Assembly (NCBI GenBank): GCA_007134625.1
Contig: SLKL01000316.1
Location: 1 to 21,970 of the forward strand
DNA: 21,970 nt
Direction of reading: 5' to 3'
Source of the DNA: Saprospiraceae bacterium
GTDB taxonomy: Bacteria; Bacteroidota; Bacteroidia; Chitinophagales; Saprospiraceae
How positions within the stretch are numbered: position 1 is the first letter of the stretch; the number at the start of each line of letters is the position of its first letter. Shown here one piece after another: positions 8,119 through 14,909 of this stretch. Both the position numbers and the translations under genes were made by a program. The notes below the pieces were generated by a model that ran no database searches, was not told the DNA's origin, and saw only the letters and a list, made by a program, of their open reading frames with translations.

Positions 8119-8982
8119 ATGTATTTTAATATTCTTCGTTTATCAATATTTATTTTCTTCTTTGGAGCCATGATGACTGCTTATGGGCAGACTCCTGGAG
8201 GGATTATTACTGAATCCTCTGTACCTGATGAAGAAGTTTTTCTGGATGGTGTTGTCGAAAGACCTTCACTTCATGAAAGAAGGGTCTTAGATTATGCTCC
8301 TATGCGTGAAGCAGATGTTCCTTGGGAAAGGACTATTTGGAGAATTCTAGATGTCAGAGAGAAAATCAATGCGCCGTTTATTAACCCTTTAAGGCCTTTC
8401 GCCTCAATATTAATTGAGGGTGTTCAAAATGGTGAATTAACTGTTTTTAACAGAGATGACTTTCTAGAGCAAATGACACCTGATGATGTTAATTCATTAT
8501 TGTTCCGCGTAGATACAAATAGGATTATCGACCCTATTACCTACGAAGAAGAAATTGTTATCACACAGAGTAATATTGATCCGTTGAATATCCAAAGATT
8601 CAGAATCAAAGAGGTATGGTTTTTTAATAACAAATACTCTAGATTAGATGTAAGGATTCTTGGCATTAGCCCGCTATTGGATGTGTTTGATGATGAAACA
8701 GGTATTTTTAGGTATGAATTACCACTCTTTTGGATTTACTACCCTCAAGCAAGACAATTGTTTGCCAAAGAAATTGCTTTTGTTCCGGGTAATGATGCAG
8801 CTCCTATGACATGGTATGATTTAATTGAAATGCGTAGATTCTCTAGCTATATCTTTAAAGCTTCTAATGTTTATGATGAACGTTTGAGTACTTTTTATGA
8901 AGAGCGTATGGACCAATTGTTTGAATCGCAGAAAATTGAAGATGAATTATTCAATTTCGAACAAGACTTTTGGTCATATTAA
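8119..8982 (+). CDS. gldN: GldN/PorN, type IX secretion periplasmic ring protein
   Basis: I chose ATG 8119 (287 residues), because MYFNILRLSIFIFFFGAMMT is a Sec signal with likely cleavage after AYGQ; longer reading frames starting inside gldM are artefacts. The mature protein includes VPWERTIWRILDVREKINAPF, the conserved GldN opening in which a tryptophan-rich helix is followed by the N-P-L-R-P-F segment. Further landmarks are FRIKEVWFFNNKYSRLDVRI, LPLFWIYYPQAR and MTWYDLIEMRRFSSYI. GldN/PorN joins GldK/PorK in the large ring attached under the outer membrane. It is the last gene of the T9SS core and is followed 11 bases later by a strong terminator hairpin. Confidence 0.95.
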   Translation: MYFNILRLSIFIFFFGAMMTAYGQTPGGIITESSVPDEEVFLDGVVERPSLHERRVLDYAPMREADVPWERTIWRILDVREKINAPFINPLRPFASILIEGVQNGELTVFNRDDFLEQMTPDDVNSLLFRVDTNRIIDPITYEEEIVITQSNIDPLNIQRFRIKEVWFFNNKYSRLDVRILGISPLLDVFDDETGIFRYELPLFWIYYPQARQLFAKEIAFVPGNDAAPMTWYDLIEMRRFSSYIFKASNVYDERLSTFYEERMDQLFESQKIEDELFNFEQDFWSY

Positions 8983-8993
8983 ATATAAAATTT

Positions 8994-9021
8994 AAAAGCC
9001 CGCTTTTGCGGGCTTTTTTTT
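8994..9021. terminator. Bidirectional intrinsic terminator between gldN and the MoxR gene
   Basis: AAAAGCCCGC and GCGGGCTTTT form a perfect 10-bp stem with a TTTT loop and continue into a T-run on the plus strand. The leading A-run serves as the T-run on the minus strand. The stops of the converging genes lie at 8982 and 9025, so one hairpin ends both operons. Confidence 0.92.
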
Positions 9022-9024
9022 GCT

Positions 9025-10494
9025 TTAATCCTCTGCATCCAGATCATCTAACATTCCGGCAAGGGGATCTTTAAACATAATCTTACCACGAATTATTTCC
9101 TTACTTATTAATTCAAACTCTGTTAATGCGTGTAGAGTTAATTCCTTTATGAATTCATGGCCTTTTGTGCTAAAACTATGGTAAGAAAGAAATTTTGATA
9201 GACCTTTTACTGATTTTAATTTTTCAGCTCTGAGCATGTTTGTCTCATCATTTTTTAGTTCTATTGTATTTCCTGATTCAAACCATGATTTTATGGCAGC
9301 ATATAAATCCTGATACTTTTGCGGTAATTTCTTATTCGGATTCGGAAAGTACTCGAGGTATAAATCCTTAACAGCATCGCTCATTATATTCAATGCTACC
9401 TCATGCGGCCCCAGATTCTCTCCCTCATATAGTAATTCAACTTTTCCTGTAATTGCTGGAATGATCGACCAAAAGTCGCTGAACCGAATGCTTGTACTGT
9501 CTTCTTCATTCAAGAGTAAACGTCTTTCAGCAGCACCAAATAATAATTCCCTCGCTGCGATGGTCATTCGTGCCGATACGCCGGAGGATTCATCAATATA
9601 CTCTGATTCCCGTGCATTAAAGGCTATATACTCCAATAAGTCTTCAGCCAATTCAGGCATGTGAATCTTAGATAAAAGTTCAGCATCAACCTTAGCTTCA
9701 CTTTTTGTAATCATTTTTGATATTTCTATTTCGTCAGGGTAATGTGTGGTGATTTGACTTTCGATTCTGTCTTTTAGTGGTGTAATGATGCTTCCTCTAT
9801 TCGTATAATCTTCAGGATTGGCTGTGAAAATAAAAAGGATATCAAGTGGTAACCTCAGTTTAAAACCCCTTATCTGAATATCACCCTCTTCCAAAATATT
9901 AAACAAAGCGACCTGAATTCTTGGCTGAAGGTCTGGCAGTTCGTTCAATACAAAAACAGATCTATGAGATCGTGGTACCAAACCAAAATGAATGGCTTGT
10001 TCATCAGAATAAGATAGCTTTTCATTAACGGCCTTTATAGGGTCTAAATCCCCGATTAAATCCGAGACACTAACATCAGGTGTTGCTAATTTCTCTACAT
10101 ATCGGTCTTCTGCACTTATCCAATCAATAGGACACTCGTCTCCGTATTCAGCAATCATTTTCTTTCCGTAATGAGATATGGGATTAAAAGGATTGTCATT
10201 AATCTCCGATCCCTTAATTACCGGGATTGCATCATCCAAAAGGCGTATTATATTTCTTGCAAGACGTGTTTTTGCCTGACCTCGCAAACCCAATAATAAG
10301 ATATTATGCTTTGCCAACAAAGCTTTTTCAATATCCGGAATTACAGTTTCTTCATATCCGAAGATATCATAAAAAACATTAGTTTTGTTTTTTATGTGAT
10401 GTATCAGGTTATCCTTTATTTCCTGTTTTATGTTTTTAGGTATATAATTTTGAGCTTTTAATTCACCTAAAGTTTTTGCCTGTTTTATATTCAT
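9025..10494 (-). CDS. MoxR/Mg-chelatase-like AAA+ ATPase
   Basis: The 489-residue protein has an AAA+ core at about residues 45-350. The P-loop is GLRGQAKT (69-76), with Lys75 and Thr76 kept but Gly74 replaced by Ala. Walker B is VFVLNE (180-185), where the usual Asp is Asn184 and Glu185 is kept. FTANPED (224-229) supplies the sensor-1 Asn226. The insert LEEGDIQIRGFKLRLP is the helix-hairpin typical of the MoxR/chelatase clade. The C-terminal 130 residues are helical. The gene overlaps the VWA gene upstream by four bases (ATGA), so the two are translationally coupled. Such ATPase-VWA pairs act as chaperone-like complexes that insert cofactors or remodel partner proteins; the target here is unknown. 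The changed Walker residues recur in sequence-divergent members and do not by themselves prove loss of ATPase activity. Confidence 0.88.
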   Translation of the reverse strand: MNIKQAKTLGELKAQNYIPKNIKQEIKDNLIHHIKNKTNVFYDIFGYEETVIPDIEKALLAKHNILLLGLRGQAKTRLARNIIRLLDDAIPVIKGSEINDNPFNPISHYGKKMIAEYGDECPIDWISAEDRYVEKLATPDVSVSDLIGDLDPIKAVNEKLSYSDEQAIHFGLVPRSHRSVFVLNELPDLQPRIQVALFNILEEGDIQIRGFKLRLPLDILFIFTANPEDYTNRGSIITPLKDRIESQITTHYPDEIEISKMITKSEAKVDAELLSKIHMPELAEDLLEYIAFNARESEYIDESSGVSARMTIAARELLFGAAERRLLLNEEDSTSIRFSDFWSIIPAITGKVELLYEGENLGPHEVALNIMSDAVKDLYLEYFPNPNKKLPQKYQDLYAAIKSWFESGNTIELKNDETNMLRAEKLKSVKGLSKFLSYHSFSTKGHEFIKELTLHALTEFELISKEIIRGKIMFKDPLAGMLDDLDAED

Positions 10495-11579
10495 TTTTTA
10501 TTCTTGTAGTTTTTAAAAACAAATTCTCCAAGTTGATCAAGGGAACTATAAAATGCCTTGCCACCATTTGCTCTTGTAAATTGATCAACGAAATTGACAA
10601 GCCAGGGGTCAGTAGCTATCATAAATGTCGTAATAGGAATATTTAATTTTCTGCACCTGTGAGCAAGTGCTAAAGTTCTAGTCAATATCTTTTTATCCAA
10701 ACCAAAACTGTTTTTGTAATAACTCCTGCCTTGTTTAATGCAAGTTGGTTTTCCGTCCGTAATCATCATGATTTGCTTGTTGGGGTTTTTCTTCTTTCTG
10801 AGAATATCCATTGCTAACTCCAACCCGGCCACAGTATTCGTATGGTAGGGGCCAACTTGAAGGTAAGGTAAGTCTGCGATCTCAATCTTCCAAGCATCAT
10901 TTCCAAAAACAATTACATCCAAGGTGTCTTTAGGGTATCTTGTGGTAATCCATTCTGAAAGTGCCATAGCTACTTTCCTCGCGGGAGTTATCCGGTCTTC
11001 TCCGTATAAGATCATACTGTGACTAATATCAATCATTAGAACTGTACTGGCGCGAGTTTGGTAGTAGGTTTCTTTAACTTCGAGATCATCATGTCGCAAC
11101 TGGATATTATCGAAACCTGTCCTCGCCACGGCATTTTTTAATGATTCATTGAGTGCAATTTTTTCTAAGGGGTCACCGAACTCATACTTCCTAAGTTCAC
11201 TCGTATCTTCATCTCCTTTTCCCGAAAAACGGGTTTGATGTTTCCCTCTACCCGTTTTTGCCAAATCATCAAATATGTCATCAAGTGCTGTTTTTCTGAG
11301 GTGGATCTCCATTTTAGCAGATAGGTTAAATGCTGGATCAGCCTGATTGGGATTGGTTTGAATGAATCCCTTCTCTAACAGGTCATCAATAAAGTCTGCC
11401 ATACCGTATTCCTCATCGGTAAAGTTGTATTGCCTGTCCAACTCCGTCATCCAACTGAGTGCTTCTGATACATTTCCTGCGGTGTACATCAGAAGTTGCC
11501 TGAATATCTCCAGCAGTTCCTCAAACCTGTTTTTATTGGTATTATCCGGTGTCCACTTAGTAAATTTCCACCCACGCAT
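10491..11579 (-). CDS. VWA-domain protein paired with the MoxR-like ATPase
   Basis: I start the protein at ATG 11579 (362 residues), because AAGGAGA lies four bases ahead of it, a rare good Shine-Dalgarno in this window; an alternative start 42 bases upstream is not needed. Residues 1-175 are mostly helical and charged (EEYGMADFIDDLLEKGF, FGDPLEKIALNESL). The von Willebrand A domain follows, with the metal-ion-dependent adhesion site intact as D184-I-S186-H-S188, a likely third ligand at T247 or T249 (HTNT), and ITDGKPT with D275. The protein ends in a short lysine tail and has no signal peptide or membrane segment, so it acts in the cytoplasm. Its stop overlaps the ATPase start as ATGA. By analogy with CobS/CobT, ChlI/ChlD and RavA/ViaA pairs, it is the partner or substrate-recruiting subunit. 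Confidence 0.88.
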   Translation of the reverse strand: MRGWKFTKWTPDNTNKNRFEELLEIFRQLLMYTAGNVSEALSWMTELDRQYNFTDEEYGMADFIDDLLEKGFIQTNPNQADPAFNLSAKMEIHLRKTALDDIFDDLAKTGRGKHQTRFSGKGDEDTSELRKYEFGDPLEKIALNESLKNAVARTGFDNIQLRHDDLEVKETYYQTRASTVLMIDISHSMILYGEDRITPARKVAMALSEWITTRYPKDTLDVIVFGNDAWKIEIADLPYLQVGPYHTNTVAGLELAMDILRKKKNPNKQIMMITDGKPTCIKQGRSYYKNSFGLDKKILTRTLALAHRCRKLNIPITTFMIATDPWLVNFVDQFTRANGGKAFYSSLDQLGEFVFKNYKNKK

Positions 11580-11583
11580 GTTC

Positions 11584-11590
11584 TCTCCTT
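11584..11590 (-). promoter_or_regulatory. Shine-Dalgarno sequence fixing the VWA gene start
   Basis: On the minus strand AAGGAGA is followed four bases later by the ATG at 11579. Most genes in the window have no such site, as is usual in Bacteroidota, so this one both decides the start and suggests comparatively strong initiation. Confidence 0.6.
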
Positions 11591-11611
11591 TTATGAACTC
11601 ATTAGATACGA

Positions 11612-11630
11612 CTAACAGCATAGCTGTTAG
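11612..11630. promoter_or_regulatory. Perfect inverted repeat in the VWA gene leader
   Basis: CTAACAGC and GCTGTTAG form a perfect 8-bp stem around ATA, 33 bases ahead of the VWA start and 46 bases after the coiled-coil gene's stop. No T-run follows on the minus strand, so it looks more like an operator or mRNA hairpin than an intrinsic terminator. Confidence 0.4.
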
Positions 11631-11675
11631 ATTTGTTACATGCTTTTATAAAAAGTACCCTAAATGTTTTACTGA

Positions 11676-12656
11676 CTACCTCAACTCAAATTGGGTTTGT
11701 CCTGCGATGTAGCCTTTATTGTAAATATACACTTGATAAGTACCTGAGGTGAAGTTAATGTTGGGTGACCATCGAACACACACATTCTGAGGGTCCTGAT
11801 CATAAGCTACCGTTTTCATCTGAGTAAATCTGACTTGTGTGGCGCTGGATAGATCCTCTATTACTCCTGAACCGAGACTTTCAATAGCAAGGGTTTCACC
11901 CCCTGGATTGACCACCCGAATAAAAAATGCTTCATCTCCAAATTCAACTATTTCATTGGGTGTAGTATCAAAACAAATTCGCAGTGCATCCACATTTCTG
12001 GCACTCCTTCTTCTTCTCTCTCTACCTCCATCAGTGATTCTGAACGCCTCTATCTCAATATTGTCTACCTCAATCACAGAAGCCCTATCTACTTTTTTTG
12101 CAAGAAATTTCAACTCATCATCCATTAATTCGCGCTCCTGCATTAACTGTTGCTGAACAGCCATTAATTCATCAGTTGCTTTCCTTTCACTCGCTATTTC
12201 CTCAGTCAATTGTTGCTTTTCTGTTTGAAGTCTTGATCTGTCTTGCTGTAGTGCGATATTCTCCTGAGTCAACTCGTCAATTTTTGAAATGTAATCATCA
12301 ACCTTCTCCCTGAGGGTATTCAACTCCCGCCTCGCATCTTCAAAGTTTCTATTTTCGTAAATTAGATTGGAAATCCTGTTGCGCTGCCTGGTCAACTCCT
12401 CTTTCTGCTGATCAATTATGCTGTTCAGTTCCTCGTTGTCAGTTCGCATGTCGTCCAACTCTGCTAAAGCTTCATAATACTCCCTTTCCAACTCACTTTG
12501 CAACTGTTGTATTTCAGATAGGTCTCTTTGTTGTTCTCTGATTTCCTGGTCTTTGGATGCCCGATCAAACAATAGGACTCCGTTGATTAAAAGCAAAATT
12601 AGTATGACAACTATTGCTATAACCGATAAATTTCTTTTTGACTTGGATTGTGCCAT
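11676..12656 (-). CDS. Membrane-anchored coiled-coil protein, function unknown
   Basis: With the ATG at 12656 the protein has 326 residues and starts MAQSKSKRN, a basic cytoplasmic tail. One transmembrane helix follows (about 10-31, LSVIAIVVILILLLINGVLL). Residues 32-205 form a long coiled coil rich in Glu, Gln, Arg and Leu heptads (EIREQQRDLSEIQQL, DISKIDELTQENIALQQD-like repeats, QQLMQERELMDDEL). The last 115 residues are a probable beta-sandwich (LRICFDTTPNEIVEFGDEAF, FIRVVNPGGETL, GTYQVYIYNKGYIAGQTQF), ending FELR. The coiled coil and domain should face the periplasm. A start 60 bases upstream (MESF) adds a non-conserved-looking stretch before the membrane anchor, so I prefer 12656. It precedes the VWA-ATPase pair on the same strand with a 96-base gap containing an inverted repeat. 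I do not recognise a named family. Confidence 0.8.
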   Translation of the reverse strand: MAQSKSKRNLSVIAIVVILILLLINGVLLFDRASKDQEIREQQRDLSEIQQLQSELEREYYEALAELDDMRTDNEELNSIIDQQKEELTRQRNRISNLIYENRNFEDARRELNTLREKVDDYISKIDELTQENIALQQDRSRLQTEKQQLTEEIASERKATDELMAVQQQLMQERELMDDELKFLAKKVDRASVIEVDNIEIEAFRITDGGRERRRRSARNVDALRICFDTTPNEIVEFGDEAFFIRVVNPGGETLAIESLGSGVIEDLSSATQVRFTQMKTVAYDQDPQNVCVRWSPNINFTSGTYQVYIYNKGYIAGQTQFELR

Positions 12657-12800
12657 AATTTGTAATTTTAAAAATGAATTCTCTAAAAAACTCTCTGTAA
12701 AGTTAAAACTTTCCATTCACATGGAGTAATTTTGGGTTTTAGCTAAATTTAAAGACTTAATAATCAGGTGGATCTGATAAAGGAAGGCAATAATCTATCA

Positions 12801-12808
12801 CAAATATA
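12801..12808 (-). promoter_or_regulatory. Possible -7 element upstream of the coiled-coil gene
   Basis: On the minus strand TATATTTG matches the Bacteroidota -7 consensus TAnnTTTG exactly, but the nearest TTG is only 17 bases upstream and lies within the exonuclease start. It would give a leader of about 138 bases for the coiled-coil gene. Weak evidence. Confidence 0.25.
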
Positions 12809-12820
12809 ATGAAATAGAAT

Positions 12821-13555
12821 ATGATCAATAACGTCCGACTTGAAAAAGTATTATTTCTCGATATTGAGACTGTTGCTGCAAGAAAAAGTTACAGCGACTT
12901 AGATGATGATTTCAAAAAATTTTGGGACAAAAAAGCACTGCGTTTTCAAAGAAGTCAGGAAGAATTAAGCACAGCAGATTTGTACGAAGAAAAGGCAGGG
13001 ATTTTTTCAGAGTTTGGAAAGATCATATGTATTTCAGTCGGATACTTTTCTGAATGGAGAGAGAAACAAAGAGAATTTAGGGTCAAATCCTTTTTTGGTG
13101 ATGATGAAAAAATATTATTGGAAGAATTCTCAGAACTTCTGCAAAACTATTTTTGCTATCCTGAATCAGATTTTATTTGTGGTCACAATGTCAGAGAGTT
13201 TGATATTCCTTATATCGGTAGGCGAATGATGGTAAATCAAGTGAAAATTCCACCATTGATTAATATTCCCGGTAAGAAGCCCTGGGAAGTGAAATATCTC
13301 CTGGATACCATGGAACTTTGGAAGTTTGGTGACTACAAAGCCTATACGTCCCTCGCTTTACTCGCGAAATTATTTGGTGTGCCCACACCCAAGGATGATA
13401 TCGATGGTAGCATGGTAAATCAGACCTATTGGGAGGGCGAACAATTAGAACGAATTGTTAAATATTGTGAAAAGGATGTAGTTGCAACGGCTAGCGTTTT
13501 TCTTGCGATGAGAAGGGAAGAGATTTTGAATGAGGATGAAATCCTCAGTACCTGA
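12821..13555 (+). CDS. Predicted 3'-5' exonuclease related to the PolB proofreading domain
   Basis: The 244-residue protein is a stand-alone DnaQ-like (DEDD) exonuclease of the PolB-type family. Exo I is FLDIET (D14, E16). Exo II is GHNVREFD (H122-N123, D128). Exo III is YCEKDV (Y215, D219), giving the DEDDy set of metal-binding acids. There is no polymerase domain and no signal peptide. It would remove nucleotides from the 3' ends of DNA in the cytoplasm; its natural substrate is not known. The segment between Exo I and Exo II carries a charged insert (DDFKKFWDKKALRFQRSQEE) usual for this family. The gene is divergent from the coiled-coil gene, with 164 bases between them containing a -7-like TAATTTTG at 12727-12734, and is not obviously cotranscribed with rpe, 460 bases away. 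Confidence 0.88.
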   Translation: MINNVRLEKVLFLDIETVAARKSYSDLDDDFKKFWDKKALRFQRSQEELSTADLYEEKAGIFSEFGKIICISVGYFSEWREKQREFRVKSFFGDDEKILLEEFSELLQNYFCYPESDFICGHNVREFDIPYIGRRMMVNQVKIPPLINIPGKKPWEVKYLLDTMELWKFGDYKAYTSLALLAKLFGVPTPKDDIDGSMVNQTYWEGEQLERIVKYCEKDVVATASVFLAMRREEILNEDEILST

Positions 13556-13825
13556 ATGAGTTTAAGTAATGAAATTAGAGCGGATGAATAGTACTATTAT
13601 TTGGATGCTTGTAAGACTTATTTTGCTTTTTTTAATTCAAGATATTAAACCACTTTTCTGAACCCTCGCATCCTACAAGTATTGCCATTCGTAATTCATT
13701 TATAAATTTGTTCTGCCATGCCTTTGGCTTGGTTAACTAGCAGTCTGGCTCTGCGATTTTAAATCTGATATTAAATCTCTATAAAATATTGCTACATCCT
13801 AACAACTTCAACTCTGTCTAAAAAA

Positions 13826-13911
13826 ATCAAATTTTCAATCCTCAATTTTCAACTTTCAATTAATCATTCCTAATTCGTAATTCGTACCTCCTAATTCCCA
13901 ATCCCTAATTC
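13826..13911. repeat. Degenerate tandem CAATTTTC / TAATTCG repeat tract
   Basis: CAATTTTCAA-like units are followed directly by an array of TAATTC units, two of them perfect head-to-tail TAATTCG copies (13871-13884). Unit length varies, so it is neither a CRISPR array nor a clean microsatellite. Similar AT-rich dispersed arrays are common in noncoding DNA of Bacteroidota. Confidence 0.55.
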
Positions 13912-13961
13912 AAGTTATCCGATTTTACTATCCACTTTTCAAAATTATAGCATAGTCCAGA

Positions 13962-13994
13962 TTGCATATAGTTCCGCTAAAACAAGTACTTTTG
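13962..13994 (+). promoter_or_regulatory. Bacteroidota-type promoter of rpe
   Basis: TTG at 13962-13964 and an exact -7 consensus TACTTTTG (TAnnTTTG) at 13987-13994 are separated by 22 bases. Transcription would start near 14001, only about 15 bases before the rpe ATG. Confidence 0.65.
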
Positions 13995-14015
13995 CACTTT
14001 CAAATCTAAATAAAT

Positions 14016-14684
14016 ATGCATAATAATCACTTGATAGCTCCTTCTCTCTTGGCCGCGGATTTTTCACGCCTGGGTGAGGAAATTCAGTTGTTTGATAAAA
14101 GTGAGGCAGATTGGCTTCATTTGGATGTTATGGATGGTCGCTTTGTTCCCAATATTTCTTACGGACAGATGATAGTAGAAATGGCGGCTTCTTTAACCAA
14201 AAAACCGCTTGATGTTCACCTTATGATTGTAGAGCCGGAAAAATACATCAATGAATTTGTAAAAGCCGGTGCATCTGTGGTAACAGTACATGTTGAAACT
14301 TGTCCGCATTTGCACAGAACCATTCAGCAAATTAAAGATGCGGGTGCAAAAGCCGGAGTTGCTTTGAACCCCTCTACGCCTGTGTCTTCTCTGGAGGATG
14401 TATTGGAGGATATTGATCTTGCATTGGTCATGTCGGTTAATCCCGGATTCGGTGGACAAAAGTTTATTTACCGCACTATCCCTAAAATCAAAGCACTATC
14501 AAAAATGATTGAAGAACGCAATCTAAACGCCGTAATTGAAGTAGATGGTGGAGTAGGTTTGCAAAATGCATCTGCTATTCTTGAGGCTGGAGCAAGAGTA
14601 CTTGTGGCGGGCAGCAGTGTTTTTAAATCGGACGATCCCTTAAAGACCATTAAGCGGTTTAAGGAAATTGGAAGTCTAAACTAA
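14016..14684 (+). CDS. rpe: Ribulose-phosphate 3-epimerase
   Basis: The 222-residue protein is a complete TIM barrel of the family's usual length. It interconverts D-ribulose 5-phosphate and D-xylulose 5-phosphate in the pentose phosphate pathway. Visible landmarks are IAPSLLAADFSRL at the start, HLDVMDGRFVPNIS with metal ligands H35 and D37 and catalytic D40, H67 in DVHLMI, the phosphate-binding loop VNPGFGGQKF (140-149), D176 in EVDGGVG, and AGSSVF near the end. All catalytic residues are present. It has its own promoter about 15 bases upstream and is followed by a large hairpin, so it appears to be monocistronic. Assignment is secure. Confidence 0.97.
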   Translation: MHNNHLIAPSLLAADFSRLGEEIQLFDKSEADWLHLDVMDGRFVPNISYGQMIVEMAASLTKKPLDVHLMIVEPEKYINEFVKAGASVVTVHVETCPHLHRTIQQIKDAGAKAGVALNPSTPVSSLEDVLEDIDLALVMSVNPGFGGQKFIYRTIPKIKALSKMIEERNLNAVIEVDGGVGLQNASAILEAGARVLVAGSSVFKSDDPLKTIKRFKEIGSLN

Positions 14685-14695
14685 AATCGAACTGC

Positions 14696-14759
14696 ACTCA
14701 TTAGTAGTTTCGTGTCCTAAAGTTTTCAATTTTTGAAATTCCACAACTACTAATTGAGT
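14696..14759. terminator. Large inverted repeat after rpe (possible terminator or palindromic element)
   Basis: ATTAGTAGTT at 14700-14709 pairs perfectly with AACTACTAAT at 14745-14754. After one bulged T the pairing continues for four more bases (ACTC with GAGT). The 35-base loop contains its own hairpin (TTTCAA at 14724, TTGAAA at 14733). A long nested palindrome lacking a clean T-run may be a terminator or a small repetitive element. Confidence 0.5.
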
Positions 14760-14909
14760 TAACTTTTGGTATCCCATGAGCAGGGGTGGATTATTGCTCG
14801 GATTTTTATAAAAAAGTACTGATCTTTGATGGTCGGGCAAATTGAAACTGATTTGAAAAATTAAGCTTTAAGAGTAGTTTTCCATTATGGTGAAAAAATA
14901 TTTGGGTTA

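Larger units (their letters stand above)
13556..14015. other. Intergenic spacer with degenerate AT-rich short repeats
   Basis: No convincing gene is present in this 460-base gap. From about 13826 to 13911 it holds a run of degenerate short repeats: first the CAATTTTCAA motif several times, then TAATTC units (13871, 13878, 13892 and 13906) joined by short linkers. A related CGTAATTCATT occurs near 13688. The rpe promoter sits at its right end. Confidence 0.6.

Noticed and set aside
13826..13911. CRISPR array
   Set aside because: Units are 6-13 bases of variable length without unique spacers, and there are no cas genes in the window.
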